Assembly: GCA_002173415.2 (NCBI GenBank)
Contig: NHNK02000012.1
Span: forward strand, 45,403-109,402
Reading direction: 5' to 3'
Source: Marinomonas agarivorans
GTDB taxonomy: Bacteria; Pseudomonadota; Gammaproteobacteria; Pseudomonadales; Marinomonadaceae
DNA: 64,000 bases
In this document: one piece after another, positions 51,080 to 60,967 of the stretch
Position numbering within the stretch: position 1 is the stretch's first letter
Layout of the letters: every line of letters starts with the position of its first letter
Notes under the pieces: model-generated
What the model saw: the letters and a program-made list of their open reading frames with translations, nothing else
What the model was told of the DNA's origin: nothing
Databases searched by the model: none
Program-made: the position numbers and the translations under genes

Positions 51080-53016
51080 CGACTGCCACTGACACACGAG
51101 AACAACATTCTCAACAACAAGCTGGATTAAATGGCTTATTTCGTTTGCTACGCTGCGTACTGAGAGAAAACTTGTTTCCTTGGCACTCCCATGAACACGA
51201 CTTATACATGGCATCAGCCAAAGGCAAATTACTGTTAAAGCAACCTACCTTTAATAGCCTTGACGCTTTGCAAAACTATGAGCGCTTAATTTGGCAGGAT
51301 GGCAACCCATACGCGAACCAATACGACGATCAATACAAGCGCCAGCATGACATTGTGACAGACCCAGTAACGGCTCTCTCTAAAATGTTAACTCTGACAG
51401 AATATGTGTTTGAGCATGATAACGACCCTTGGCACAGAATTCTGAATGAGCTGGAAAACAGCCAGCAAAACGAGGCTCTAACCATTGCTTTTCGTCAGCA
51501 GCAAGACCAAATGATTCTGGCTCAATGTCGTCAGCACCAATTGAGTAACCTACTAGCATGGAGCCGATTTAGAGCACAATCTCTCCGCTGTAGTAACAGA
51601 TCCAATAATAGTGACGCGGCGAATAGTGCAATCCTCATTGAACAATGGGCGGCTGTTGGACACCCTTACCACCCAGGGAGCAAAACCAAGTTAGGGCTAT
51701 CTGAGTCAGAAGTACTGAATTATGCACCTGAGTTTGGTCAGCCGGTACCGCTGATATTGATTGCCGTACACGAATCACTTTTGAAAACCACCAGCCTCAG
51801 CCCTGACCTTGATTATCAAAACTGGTTTGCCATGCACTATCCTGATTGGCATCAGGAGTGGCAACGATGCTTTTTTAGTGATTCCACTGATGGGTCTCAT
51901 GATTTGTCCCATCACTATCAGCCGATTCCTGTGCATCCGTGGCAACACTCTCACCGTTTACCGCTATTATTTGCAGAGGAAATTCGCCTTGGCCTTATCA
52001 AATTAAAAGGGCCAACATTTCCAACTTTAGCAACGCTTTCTTGCCGTACGCTGGCGCCTGAATTAAACGCATCACAACCTTATATAAAACTGCCTGTCGC
52101 CGCGCAAATGACCAGTTCAATACGTAATTTGTCAACGCCATCGGTTGATAACGCCACTCGAATAGGCGCCATTTTACAAGACATCTTGCTACAACGACCA
52201 GACATCGCTCAAGCACTCCGTTTCCAGTGGGACGAGGTTGGTCTACATACCTGCGTAGACACCCATGCTCATGATTGCGAAGACACCCAAGAGCGAGACA
52301 ATGACCGCTATTTATCCGTTCTCTTTCGGCGCAATGTAACTAAGGTGCTGAATGACGATGAGCATGGTGTTGTACTGGCTGCGCTCTTTAATATCAGCCC
52401 GCTTTCTGACGTTCCTCTATTTATTGAGTTAATGCAATTAGCAGGAGTAGAACAACAAAGTGATGCTATAACATGGTTTTCCCGTTACGTAACAACCCTG
52501 TTTACCGCCGTGCTTGATTTGTATCTTGAGTACGGCATTGCGCTGGAAGCACATCAACAAAATACGCTAGCCGTTTTTACCGAAAAGGGGGACATCCGTG
52601 CCTTTATTCATAGGGATGTCGGTGGCGTCTGTATCAATACAGAGCGATTATCCCAACAAGGATGGCCTGTAAAATTTACTGAATCTGCGATCTTGGTTAA
52701 CGACCAAGACGCTGCTCGAGTCAACCTCTCTCATACTGTGTTGCAAAGCCACATTGGGGAGCTTATTCACTTACTAGAAGGGTACTTTGACCTTACCGCT
52801 GAAACGCTATGGCTACTTGTTTCTAGTTTATTGGAAAGTCACCTGTCTAACTTTGCTAGCAAATACGGTCAACCGCTGTTTGAACAAGAAATGGACGCAT
52901 TTTTTCGTCAACCTTGGCCTGCAACGGCTTTTATTCGGATGCGCTTACAAAACCAATCGGAGCATAGTTGTAGCCAAGAGATTGCAAACCCTCTCACGGA
53001 AGGTGTTTTTCTTTAA
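51076..53016 (+). CDS. NRPS-independent siderophore synthetase (IucA/IucC family), second
   Basis: A 646-residue synthetase. VGHPYHPGSKTKLGLSESEV, then YQPIPVHPWQHSHRLPLLF, PYIKLPVAAQMTSSIRNLST, and FIHRDVGGVCI. The last differs from the first synthetase (HRDVGG versus IRDFEG), suggesting a different carboxylate or amine substrate. GGAGG sits 7 bases before the ATG at 51076. Residues around 393-408 (CVDTHAHDCEDTQERD) come from a 24-bp tandem repeat containing GACACCCA twice. MFS exporter follows at once. Confidence 0.9.
   Translation: MTTATDTREQHSQQQAGLNGLFRLLRCVLRENLFPWHSHEHDLYMASAKGKLLLKQPTFNSLDALQNYERLIWQDGNPYANQYDDQYKRQHDIVTDPVTALSKMLTLTEYVFEHDNDPWHRILNELENSQQNEALTIAFRQQQDQMILAQCRQHQLSNLLAWSRFRAQSLRCSNRSNNSDAANSAILIEQWAAVGHPYHPGSKTKLGLSESEVLNYAPEFGQPVPLILIAVHESLLKTTSLSPDLDYQNWFAMHYPDWHQEWQRCFFSDSTDGSHDLSHHYQPIPVHPWQHSHRLPLLFAEEIRLGLIKLKGPTFPTLATLSCRTLAPELNASQPYIKLPVAAQMTSSIRNLSTPSVDNATRIGAILQDILLQRPDIAQALRFQWDEVGLHTCVDTHAHDCEDTQERDNDRYLSVLFRRNVTKVLNDDEHGVVLAALFNISPLSDVPLFIELMQLAGVEQQSDAITWFSRYVTTLFTAVLDLYLEYGIALEAHQQNTLAVFTEKGDIRAFIHRDVGGVCINTERLSQQGWPVKFTESAILVNDQDAARVNLSHTVLQSHIGELIHLLEGYFDLTAETLWLLVSSLLESHLSNFASKYGQPLFEQEMDAFFRQPWPATAFIRMRLQNQSEHSCSQEIANPLTEGVFL
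52252..52299 (+). repeat. Two in-frame 24-bp units carrying GACACCCA in a synthetase gene
   Basis: Copies 52252-52275 and 52276-52299 both begin TGCG(T/A)AGACACCCA and then diverge. They encode CVDTHAHD-CEDTQERD in a variable loop. Confidence 0.75.
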
Positions 53017-54201
53017 ATGCAACATTGGAAAAAACAAATTAGTTTATTATGGTGTTGCCAGTTTCTATCGATCGCAGCAATGGAGATGAGCGAACCATTT
53101 TGGCCATTATTTCTTAACCAACTGTCCCCTAATAACGGTCAAATTACACTTTGGAGTGCGTTAATTTATAGTGCCCCTCTACTTATTTCGAGCCTAGTAG
53201 CCCCTTACTGGGGAATATTGGGTGATCGGTATGGCCATAAAAAAATGGTCTTACGGGCTACCTTGGGATTAAGTGTAACTCAAGGTCTGCTCTACTTCGC
53301 CAGCGAACTCTGGCACGTATTGGCATTAAGGCTCTTACAAGGCGCTTTAGCTGGTGTCATTACCGCAATATTGTGTTTTGCAAACCACATTACCCCTACC
53401 ATCAAACGCTCTGTCGTCATTGGCAACCTTACATCAGCAACGGCGGCAGGCGCCATTCTTGGGCCTTTTGTGGGAGGAGTATTGATTCAATGGCTCAATT
53501 TTGTCACTGTATTTGCCCTTGCTTCTGCTATATGTTTTGCAATCACACTCGCACTGTCTATCGGCTTGCAAGCAAGTACTCCAAAACCTCCTTCTCAACA
53601 AAATCAGCATAGTTCACGCAAGGTTACAAAAAAAATAACAGGCTTAATTGGCCTAGGGTTACTTACTATCTTCTTGCTGCAAGCCGCAAAAGCATTGCCT
53701 AGCTCTTTCTTTGCGCTGTATGCAGAACAGTATTTAACTGCATCGCCTTTCATTATCGGACTACTTTTTAGCGCCGCAGGCGTTGGCATGATGCTCAGCG
53801 CCCCTATTTGGGGAAAACGTTTTGAGCATTTCACCCATGTTAACAAGCCCCTAGTTTTGGCTGGTATTGCTATGGCAGCATCGGCTTGCTATCTATTGCA
53901 TATACAGACAAATTTGCTGCTTTTATTACTCGTTCGATTTATTTGGGGGTTATGTCTCGGGGCACTTTTGCCTATGCTTCAAGCCTTAATGATTACCTTC
54001 ACCGAAGAGTATCAACATGGCACTTTAATCGGACGTGCCCAACGTTTTATAAAACTGGGAAATCTTGTTGGTGTTAGCGCTGGTGCGTTACTCATTATTT
54101 GGTGGGATTATGCTATTGGTTTTATCGTCGCTGCCATATTGTATATTGGTGTTGCAATTGCGTTATTTGCCATTCGAAGCAAGTATCAACAAGGTCATTA
54201 A
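53017..54201 (+). CDS. MFS transporter, probable siderophore exporter
   Basis: A 394-residue major-facilitator protein with twelve helices. The loop 2-3 motif is YWGILGDRYGHKKMVLRATL, the family A motif; RLLQGALAGVITAILCFANH is helix 4. The ATG directly follows the TAA of the second synthetase gene. By position it exports the finished siderophore, as SbnD and other NIS-cluster MFS proteins do. Confidence 0.88.
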   Translation: MQHWKKQISLLWCCQFLSIAAMEMSEPFWPLFLNQLSPNNGQITLWSALIYSAPLLISSLVAPYWGILGDRYGHKKMVLRATLGLSVTQGLLYFASELWHVLALRLLQGALAGVITAILCFANHITPTIKRSVVIGNLTSATAAGAILGPFVGGVLIQWLNFVTVFALASAICFAITLALSIGLQASTPKPPSQQNQHSSRKVTKKITGLIGLGLLTIFLLQAAKALPSSFFALYAEQYLTASPFIIGLLFSAAGVGMMLSAPIWGKRFEHFTHVNKPLVLAGIAMAASACYLLHIQTNLLLLLLVRFIWGLCLGALLPMLQALMITFTEEYQHGTLIGRAQRFIKLGNLVGVSAGALLIIWWDYAIGFIVAAILYIGVAIALFAIRSKYQQGH

Positions 54202-54283
54202 GATCAGTATGTCTGGGCTTTTCTGAGAGTTCTTCTCAAAACTTTTTTGGGCCTTTTCTGGTCTTCTTTCAGTTCGTTTAAAG

Positions 54284-54313
54284 AAAAAAGCCCTAACTTT
54301 TTACGGTCAGGGC
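54284..54313 (-). terminator. Terminator for the PhyH gene, possibly bidirectional
   Basis: GCCCTAAC (54290-54297) pairs with GTCAGGGC (54306-54313) allowing one G-U; on the minus strand the stem is followed by TTTTTTC. It separates the convergent exporter and PhyH genes. Confidence 0.7.
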
Positions 54314-54392
54314 AACTCGGTGTCATACGTACATCCTGTTACCACAAAAGCATTCTGCTACTACGGTGGTGTTATGACCAACAATCGTTTTA

Positions 54393-55145
54393 TTAACTGG
54401 CCCAGTTTAAAATCGCATCATCTTCCACCTTCTCTAATGGGGAATAGCTCAAAGGATTGTCTTTAAACGGTTTGGCACTTTCTGCGCAATAAGCAGGAAT
54501 CATGGCCCATCTAGGTTCGCTAGAACGGTTTTGGTTGGATTTATGTAATAAGTTACAATGAAAAAATAAGGTGTCGCCTGGTTCTAATTCCACTTTTACC
54601 AGTTCATGTCGTGCTATTGCCGCTTCAACAAATTCTGCATCAGCACCTTTTTGATCGCCCGTGGTATTGTGGTTAATACGGCCAATATGATGCGAGCCTT
54701 TTAATACTTCAAGACACCCATTCTCTTGTGTCGCTTGGTTAATCGCTATCATGCAACTGACAATTCTCGGGTATAAATGATAGTTGTCTGTTGCCCAATA
54801 ACCGTAATCTTGATGCCACTCCCAAGCGCCGCCCACAAATGGCTCTTTCATCATAATTTTAGTTGTCGTGTGGAATACAGGTTCCTCTAAAATTTTCTCC
54901 ACCGAGTCGGCTAACCGTCGCCCACGCGAAAACATACTGTAAAAATCATTCCCCAAATCCTGCCATAAGCAGACTTTGCTCACCGTGCCAGAGGCGTCTT
55001 TCTTATCCCATGCTCGGCTGTATAACGAGTCGTCATTAAACGCCATATCTTGCAATTTTTTGATTTCCTCGGTGTTATAAAACCCTTTGGCAATCACATA
55101 ACCGTCTCGATGGAAGTCTTTTACTTGTTGGTCTGTCAGTATCAT
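54393..55145 (-). CDS. Phytanoyl-CoA dioxygenase (PhyH) family protein
   Basis: A 250-residue Fe(II)/2-oxoglutarate oxygenase. The iron triad is H111 and D113 (WEWHQDYGYW) and H201 (CNLLHKSNQN); R212 in SSEPRWAM should bind 2-oxoglutarate. QENGCLEVLKGSHHIGR and LEPGDTLFFH are family motifs. Substrate unknown; relatives hydroxylate ectoine, phytanoyl-CoA or small natural products. It is divergent from an IclR gene, a likely regulator. GAGGGC precedes the ATG. Confidence 0.88.
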   Translation of the reverse strand: MILTDQQVKDFHRDGYVIAKGFYNTEEIKKLQDMAFNDDSLYSRAWDKKDASGTVSKVCLWQDLGNDFYSMFSRGRRLADSVEKILEEPVFHTTTKIMMKEPFVGGAWEWHQDYGYWATDNYHLYPRIVSCMIAINQATQENGCLEVLKGSHHIGRINHNTTGDQKGADAEFVEAAIARHELVKVELEPGDTLFFHCNLLHKSNQNRSSEPRWAMIPAYCAESAKPFKDNPLSYSPLEKVEDDAILNWAS

Positions 55146-55335
55146 TTTATGCCCTCCTTATTTTTATATGGTCTGATTATCAATATTGCCGTGTTTTCCA
55201 TACTTGACAAGTGTTTTTTTACTGATAAATTCAATATTTATATGTAAATATTTTGACGCCTTAATTTTTGCGACTAAGTCTTAAAAATTTTTTTTCATTT
55301 TTAAATATAAAAACTACTCTACAGAGGCTTAAAAC

Positions 55336-56139
55336 ATGTCACTGATGCAAAAAACAAAGTATGCGGTTCCAGCTTTGGATAAAGCGTTTGAAATTTTTGA
55401 GTTTCTGGCAGACAACCCTAGCCCCAAAACTCAAGCTGAAATTGCCCAAGGGGTTGGGCGTAGCACGAATGAAATTTATCGAATATTAGTGAATTTAGAG
55501 CAGAATAATTACCTAAACCGCAACCCGTTGTCAGGCCGCTATTACTTATCATTAAAACTGTATAATTTGTCTCGTTCCATTTCTCCTGCTGATCAAATAC
55601 GCCAATGCGCTATTCCTATTATGGATGACTTGGCCGCGCAGACAGGCCTTTCATGCTATTTGAGCGTATTACAACAAAGTAAAACTATGGTTTTAATTCA
55701 CAGCAAGAGCCCTTCACCTCTTTCGCTCAACATAGCCGAAGGCAGTATTTTCTCAACGCTACAAGCCAATGCCGGTTTATTGCTGCTAGCAAACAGCAAT
55801 TCTGAGGTCAGAGAACTTATCTTACAGCGAGACACCTTATTTTCTGCTTATCATGACACACAAAAGCAAACACTGTATGACCAACTAGACATCATCAAAC
55901 ATCAAGGCTATCAACAGGCTAACAGCCACCTTTCGCCCAATATTTACGAATACGCAACATTAATAGGCCAACCAGAAGGAAAAGTGGTTGCCGCTTTAAC
56001 CCTCTGCGCGTTTGAGCATCAACTCGACCAAAACCGACAAAAATTGCCAGACACAGTCAAAGAAGCAACTCGCATGGCGGCTCAACACATCAGCCAACAA
56101 TTGGCCTTAATGCTAACCCACACAATTGACACCCCTTAA
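55336..56139 (+). CDS. IclR-family transcriptional regulator
   Basis: A 267-residue regulator. The winged helix is VPALDKAFEIFEFLADNPSP-KTQAEIAQGVGRSTNEIYRI-LVNLEQNNYL with R-x-P-x-SGRYYLSLKLYNLS. The C-terminal effector domain has QTGLSCYLSVLQQSKTMVLI and HQGYQQANSHLSP. It probably controls the divergent PhyH gene from the AT-rich 190-base spacer 55146-55335. Confidence 0.9.
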   Translation: MSLMQKTKYAVPALDKAFEIFEFLADNPSPKTQAEIAQGVGRSTNEIYRILVNLEQNNYLNRNPLSGRYYLSLKLYNLSRSISPADQIRQCAIPIMDDLAAQTGLSCYLSVLQQSKTMVLIHSKSPSPLSLNIAEGSIFSTLQANAGLLLLANSNSEVRELILQRDTLFSAYHDTQKQTLYDQLDIIKHQGYQQANSHLSPNIYEYATLIGQPEGKVVAALTLCAFEHQLDQNRQKLPDTVKEATRMAAQHISQQLALMLTHTIDTP

Positions 56140-56156
56140 AATTTTATAATTTATCA

Positions 56157-56234
56157 GGACACCCATCATTTTATCTCTCCTTTTGATTATTAATAATTAC
56201 TGGGACACCCACTAATAATTATCAGGACACCCAC
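56157..56234 (+). repeat. Three GGACACCCA(C/T) motifs in a short gap
   Basis: GGACACCCAT at 56157, GGACACCCAC at 56203 and GGACACCCAC at 56225. The first and third are preceded by TATCA, and TAATAATTA lies between copies. The gap 56140-56334 contains no gene. Confidence 0.75.
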
Positions 56235-56334
56235 TGTTTTGATAAGACGGTATGAACAAGTTGCTCACTTTAAAGCTCTTGCTGACATTAATACCGTGAA
56301 GCAAATACGAGACTAGAATTGTATATAAAGAGAA

Positions 56335-56371
56335 AGAGAGTGGTCGTCGTTGAGAGTAGTCGCCACTCTCT
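56335..56371 (-). terminator. Hairpin after the discoidin-domain gene
   Basis: AGAGAGTGG (56335-56343) pairs with CCACTCTCT (56363-56371), 19-base loop. On the minus strand it is followed by TTCTCTTT, a modest U-tract. Confidence 0.55.
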
Positions 56372-56399
56372 GTCATTTTGATTTCAGCTTGAAGCAGTA

Positions 56400-57392
56400 T
56401 TAATACACTTCAAGCTCATTAATACGAACGTATTCATTTTGATTATCTGGGCCACGATGGCCAATAACACGTAACTTTGAACCTATTATTGGAGCAAAGG
56501 TGTGTGCGCGAGAAACACTTGTATTGCCTCTTTGCTGTACAACTTTTACCCAACGATTGTCCGTCCAAACTTGTATATCATAGTCCTTTATTTCATAGCC
56601 TAAGCTAGTATAGAGCACAACTTTAGACAGCGTTTTCGACTTTCCAAAATCCAATTGCAGCCACTGTGATAAATGGCCATCTTTTGTATATTTATGTTCA
56701 TTTGACCAACTATAACTCGGACCAACTTTTGTATTGGTACTACCGTCATTAACACGAGTAGGGCTATAACCAGAAAACGAAGACTGTGCTGTTACAATAG
56801 CAGATAACGCCAAATTTTCTGCGACCTCAAACACTTCAACCTCGTTCAATCGAGCGTAGACTTTTTGTCTATCTGGTCCACGAAGCGCCAGAATTCTTAA
56901 TACCGTGCCACTAACAGGTGTAAATGTATGAATGCGCTTTACATTGGTATTCCCGCGCTGCTCAACCACAGTAATCCAATTCTTTCCATTTCGCACTTGA
57001 ATATCGTAATCCTTCATTTCGTAACCGCTACTGGTATAAATCACCACTTTGGCAAACATACGTTTTTCGGCATAAGAGAGTTGAACCCACTGAGGTAAAC
57101 GTCCATTTGCTGTATAAAAATGTCCATTGGTCCAACTGTAGCTTGGGCCTACTGTGGTAGTCAGGACACCATCATTGATTTTATTTGAGCTATAACCAGG
57201 AAAGCTTGATTGCGCAGATGGAATGCCTAAATTAGCAATATTCTTGAAATTCGTTTTTGTAACAGTTTGAAGGTTAGTGAGAAAATTGTCGTTATTGGTT
57301 GATAGTGAACCGACCTTGGTGCCAGCATTGGCTAGCACCCATGTTGAAACTAACATCCCTATAGCGAACACATTAATTTGTCTTACTTTCAT
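56400..57392 (-). CDS. Secreted protein with two discoidin (F5/8 type C) domains
   Basis: A 330-residue protein. N-terminal signal peptide (MKVRQINVFAIGMLVSTWVL-ANA). Two homologous domains follow, about 55-190 and 193-330: each has AQSSFPGYS/AQSSFSGYS, NDG, VGPSYSW, LPQWVQL/LSQWLQL, KVVIYTS/KVVLYTS, KDYDIQV and HTF-P, then RLNEVEVF/RINELEVY. F5/8C domains bind carbohydrates or lipids; without an enzyme domain this is probably a surface or secreted sugar-binding protein. No close functional partner is visible. Confidence 0.85.
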   Translation of the reverse strand: MKVRQINVFAIGMLVSTWVLANAGTKVGSLSTNNDNFLTNLQTVTKTNFKNIANLGIPSAQSSFPGYSSNKINDGVLTTTVGPSYSWTNGHFYTANGRLPQWVQLSYAEKRMFAKVVIYTSSGYEMKDYDIQVRNGKNWITVVEQRGNTNVKRIHTFTPVSGTVLRILALRGPDRQKVYARLNEVEVFEVAENLALSAIVTAQSSFSGYSPTRVNDGSTNTKVGPSYSWSNEHKYTKDGHLSQWLQLDFGKSKTLSKVVLYTSLGYEIKDYDIQVWTDNRWVKVVQQRGNTSVSRAHTFAPIIGSKLRVIGHRGPDNQNEYVRINELEVY

Positions 57393-57762
57393 ACCGTTCC
57401 CGTATAATTCATCAATATAGCTAAGTAGTTACATATACCTTAGCGATATTTACATATGCTTTAACGATATTTACAGATATAAGAAAAAAGAGCATCACAC
57501 AACATGTGTAACACAAATTAACCAAATATTACCTAACAGGTTTGCCCAAATAACGACTTATCAGCTATTCCCGCTTTGCAAGACTTTGTTACATTAGGTT
57601 GCTCTATATTACCGTCTTTGTATTTTATCTTTGTTAGATTCGAATGATCGCCCTGTGATGAGTAAGTACTCTAAGGGTGATATGACAAACTATTTAAAAG
57701 TCTCTTTCTCTGTCATGCTGATAGCAGACTGACAACTATAAAAATAACAAAGGGCTATGATA
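57393..57762. other. Upstream region of the sugar ABC operon
   Basis: No gene. Contains a two-copy repeat at 57439-57480 with core CGATATTTACA (AGCGATATTTACATATG, then AACGATATTTACAGATAT). The promoter of the sugar ABC operon should be in 57600-57740, but I cannot pick a box with confidence. Confidence 0.5.
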
Positions 57763-59013
57763 ATGAAAAAATTTGCATCCGCGTTAACCGCTGCCGCTCT
57801 AACTATCGGCGCAGCCAACACTTCCTCTGCCGGTCAGGTAGAAGTGCTTCACTGGTGGACCTCTGGTGGTGAAGCCGCTTCCATCAATGTTCTAAAAGAT
57901 TTAATGAAAAAAGAAGGACACACATGGAAAGACTTCGCTGTTGCTGGCGGCGCTGGTGAGTCAGCCATGACAGTACTTAAATCACGTGCTATTTCTGGTA
58001 ACCCACCAGCCGGTGCCCAAATTAAAGGACCGACCATTCAAGAATGGGGCGATCTTGGTTTTCTCACCAATCTTGATGATGTCGCAAAGGCAGGCCAATG
58101 GGATCAAGTACTTCCAACAGTTGTTAGTGACACCATGAAACACGACGGCCATTATGTTGCCGCTCCAGTGAATGTACATCGCGTTAACTGGATGTGGTCT
58201 AACCCTGAAATTTTCCGTAAAGCAGGTGCTACCATTCCAACGTCTTGGAAGCAATTTCTTGTTGAAGCAGAAAAAATTAAAGCGGCTGGTTTTACTCCAT
58301 TAGCCCATGGCGGTCAGGCTTGGCAAGACGCAACCTTGTTTGAGGCAATTGCCCTAGAAAAAGGCGCAAACTTTTATAACAGTGCCTTTGTTGATTTATC
58401 TGATAAAACATTGCGCAGCGAGGACATGATTGATGTGTTCCGTACTTTCAGAGCTGTACGCGATTACGTTGATGCGGGATTCTCTGGCCGTGATTGGAAT
58501 ATCGCAACCTCTATGGTGATCAATGGTGAAGCCGCCATGCAAATTATGGGCGACTGGGCCAAAGGTGAGTTTACCGCTGCCAATAAACGCGCTGGAGTTG
58601 ACTACTTATGCAGCCCAGCACCGGGTACGCACGATACTTACACCTTCAACATCGACAGTATTGCCATGTTTAAAATTAAAAACAAAGACAATCAAGCCGC
58701 TCAAAAAGACTTAGCACGCTTAATCCTAGAACCAGAGTTTCAAGAGACCTTTAACTTAAACAAAGGCTCTATTCCCGCACGTTTAAACATGCCTCGTGAC
58801 AAGTTTGACTCGTGTGCCCACTCATCTATGGATGCTTTCGTCGCCACTTCGGCTGCCAACACTTTGTTGCCAAGTATGGCACATGGCATGTCTACCCCAG
58901 CTATGGCACAAGGGGCGATTTATGATGTGGTAACTAACTTCTTCAACTCGCCTTCTATGACACCAGAGAAAGCCGTTGACGTTCTCGCTCGGGCGGTAAA
59001 ATCTAGCCTGTAG
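57763..59013 (+). CDS. Sugar ABC transporter substrate-binding protein (GtsA-like)
   Basis: A 416-residue periplasmic protein. Signal peptide MKKFASALTAAALTIGAANT-SSA, mature start GQVEVLHWWTSGGEAASINV. PAGAQIKGPTIQEWGDLGFL, PVNVHRVNWMWSNPEIFRKA and MQIMGDWAKGEF are typical of the glucose/mannose-type SBPs. The ATG at 57763 has AGGG at a good distance; the one at 57757 is too close. First gene of a four-gene operon with both permeases and the ATPase. Confidence 0.9.
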   Translation: MKKFASALTAAALTIGAANTSSAGQVEVLHWWTSGGEAASINVLKDLMKKEGHTWKDFAVAGGAGESAMTVLKSRAISGNPPAGAQIKGPTIQEWGDLGFLTNLDDVAKAGQWDQVLPTVVSDTMKHDGHYVAAPVNVHRVNWMWSNPEIFRKAGATIPTSWKQFLVEAEKIKAAGFTPLAHGGQAWQDATLFEAIALEKGANFYNSAFVDLSDKTLRSEDMIDVFRTFRAVRDYVDAGFSGRDWNIATSMVINGEAAMQIMGDWAKGEFTAANKRAGVDYLCSPAPGTHDTYTFNIDSIAMFKIKNKDNQAAQKDLARLILEPEFQETFNLNKGSIPARLNMPRDKFDSCAHSSMDAFVATSAANTLLPSMAHGMSTPAMAQGAIYDVVTNFFNSPSMTPEKAVDVLARAVKSSL

Positions 59014-59068
59014 GCATCTCATGTGTTGGCAGTTACGGCTGCCAACACCTTGCTGATTCACCTTTTTA

Positions 59069-59977
59069 ATGAAGCATTTTATTATGATCACAAAAAACGC
59101 CCCCCGTTTTACCTTGGCAGACTGGCTGCCTAAACTGGTGATGGCGCCCACTGTGGTGGTCACACTGGTGTGCATGTACGGCTATATGATTTGGACTGGC
59201 GTATTATCGCTCACCAACTCTCGCATGCTACCGTCTTATGACTTCGTAGGCCTTAGCCAATACGAACGTTTATTCAACAATGACCGCTGGCTGGTTGCCT
59301 TAGCTAACCTCGGTTTATTTGGCGGCCTTTTCATCGGTATCTGCCTATGTTTGGGTGTGATACTGGCCATTTTCCTCGATCAGAAAATTCGCAATGAAGG
59401 CGCCATTCGCACCATCTACCTTTACCCGATGGCTATCTCGTTTATTGTGACAGGCACCGCTTGGAAGTGGTTATTAAACCCAACCAACGGTCTGGAAAAA
59501 ATGATGATCGACTTGGGTTTCGAGCAATTTACTTTTGACTGGTTAGTCAATCCTGACAAAGTAGTCTATTGCCTTGTTATTGCTGCGGTTTGGCAAGCCT
59601 CAGGCTTTATCATGGCACTTTTTTTAGCGGGATTACGTGGTGTGGATGGTGATCTAATTAAAGCGGCTCAATTAGATGGCGCCGGCACCTTTACCACCTA
59701 CCGCCGTATCGTTTTGCCATCACTAAAACCGGTTTTTTTTAGCGCCCTTGTTATATTGGCTCACATTGCCATTAAAAGCTTCGATTTGGTAGCAGCGCTC
59801 ACCAATGGCGGCCCTGGCTACTCATCCGATTTGCCTGCCAATTTTATGTATGCTCACACCTTTACCCGTAGCCAAATTGGCCTTGGCTCGGCCTCCGCCA
59901 TCGTAATGTTAGGCTGTGTATTGGCCATTTTGATCCCTTATTTGTATTCCGAACTAAGAGGACAACGTCATGACTAA
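59069..59977 (+). CDS. Sugar ABC transporter permease (GtsB-like)
   Basis: A 302-residue permease with six helices. YLYPMAISFIVTGTAWKWLL-NP and the EAA loop LIKAAQLDGAGTFTTYRRIV-LPSLKP are family signatures; LTNGGPG follows helix 5. The start could also be ATG 59084. It overlaps the next permease gene by 8 bases. Confidence 0.9.
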   Translation: MKHFIMITKNAPRFTLADWLPKLVMAPTVVVTLVCMYGYMIWTGVLSLTNSRMLPSYDFVGLSQYERLFNNDRWLVALANLGLFGGLFIGICLCLGVILAIFLDQKIRNEGAIRTIYLYPMAISFIVTGTAWKWLLNPTNGLEKMMIDLGFEQFTFDWLVNPDKVVYCLVIAAVWQASGFIMALFLAGLRGVDGDLIKAAQLDGAGTFTTYRRIVLPSLKPVFFSALVILAHIAIKSFDLVAALTNGGPGYSSDLPANFMYAHTFTRSQIGLGSASAIVMLGCVLAILIPYLYSELRGQRHD

Positions 59978-60860
59978 TGTATCCTTGTCCACTCGCCCAC
60001 AAAAAAGCATGGTGGCCACTTCACTACGCATTGCTTTGTATACAGTATTGTTAAGTGTTGCCGCGCTTTACTTACTCCCGTTCGCCATCATGTTGATTAC
60101 GTCATTAAAAGATGTCGAAGAAATTCGCACTGGTACCTTACTTTCATTACCCAGCACACTCGATTTCTCAGCATGGGGTAAAGCATGGTCATCGGCTTGT
60201 ACTGGTAGCACCTGTGATGGTATTGCGCCTTTTTTCACTAATTCGTTTCAGATTGTTGTCCCTGCCGTCATTATTTCCACTGTATTAGGTGCATTAAATG
60301 GCTACGTGCTTTCTATGTGGAAATTTCGTGGTAGCGAGATCTTTTTTGCAGCACTATTAATCGGCTGCTTTATTCCCTTTCAAGTTATTCTACTCCCCAT
60401 GGCACGTACACTCGGTTGGCTTGGCATTGCCAATACCACAAGCGGTTTAGTGTTCGTGCACGTCGTATATGGCATTGCTTTTACTACCTTATTTTTTCGC
60501 AATTTCTACCAAGCGATACCTAGCGAATTGGTAAAAGCTGCACGACTTGATGGCGCAGGCTTTTTCACGATTTTTCGCCGTATTATTTTACCTCTTTCCA
60601 CGCCAATCATCGTGGTGACCATCATTTGGCAGTTTACCCAAATTTGGAATGACTTCCTGTTTGGCGTGGCCTTTTCCGGTTTTGACACTCAACCTGTCAC
60701 AGTCGCACTAAACAATCTAGTGAATACCAGTTTTGGTGGCAAGGAATACAACGTCGATATGGCCGCTGCGATTATGGCCGCTCTACCCACACTCATCGTC
60801 TACGTTCTCGCAGGCAAATACTTTGTTCGTGGCTTAACCGCTGGCGCAGTGAAAGGGTAA
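59970..60860 (+). CDS. Sugar ABC transporter permease (GtsC-like)
   Basis: A 296-residue MalG-type permease with six helices. EAA loop ELVKAARLDGAGFFTIFRRI-ILPLSTP; C-terminal GKYFVRGLTAGAVKG is the usual MalG-group end. Forms the membrane channel with the preceding gene product. Confidence 0.9.
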   Translation: MTNVSLSTRPQKSMVATSLRIALYTVLLSVAALYLLPFAIMLITSLKDVEEIRTGTLLSLPSTLDFSAWGKAWSSACTGSTCDGIAPFFTNSFQIVVPAVIISTVLGALNGYVLSMWKFRGSEIFFAALLIGCFIPFQVILLPMARTLGWLGIANTTSGLVFVHVVYGIAFTTLFFRNFYQAIPSELVKAARLDGAGFFTIFRRIILPLSTPIIVVTIIWQFTQIWNDFLFGVAFSGFDTQPVTVALNNLVNTSFGGKEYNVDMAAAIMAALPTLIVYVLAGKYFVRGLTAGAVKG

Positions 60861-60967
60861 TAATACATTTTATGTTTTTTACGAGTTAACTGCCTGACGA
60901 CATCATCGCAGCGCTGAAGAAGCCTTATTAAATGCAGTTAACAGCAACACATTTTTGGAGCACGATT

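Noticed and set aside
57640-57662. GATTCGAAT resembling a tRNA T-loop
   Set aside because: No acceptor or anticodon stem pairs with it at the required distances.
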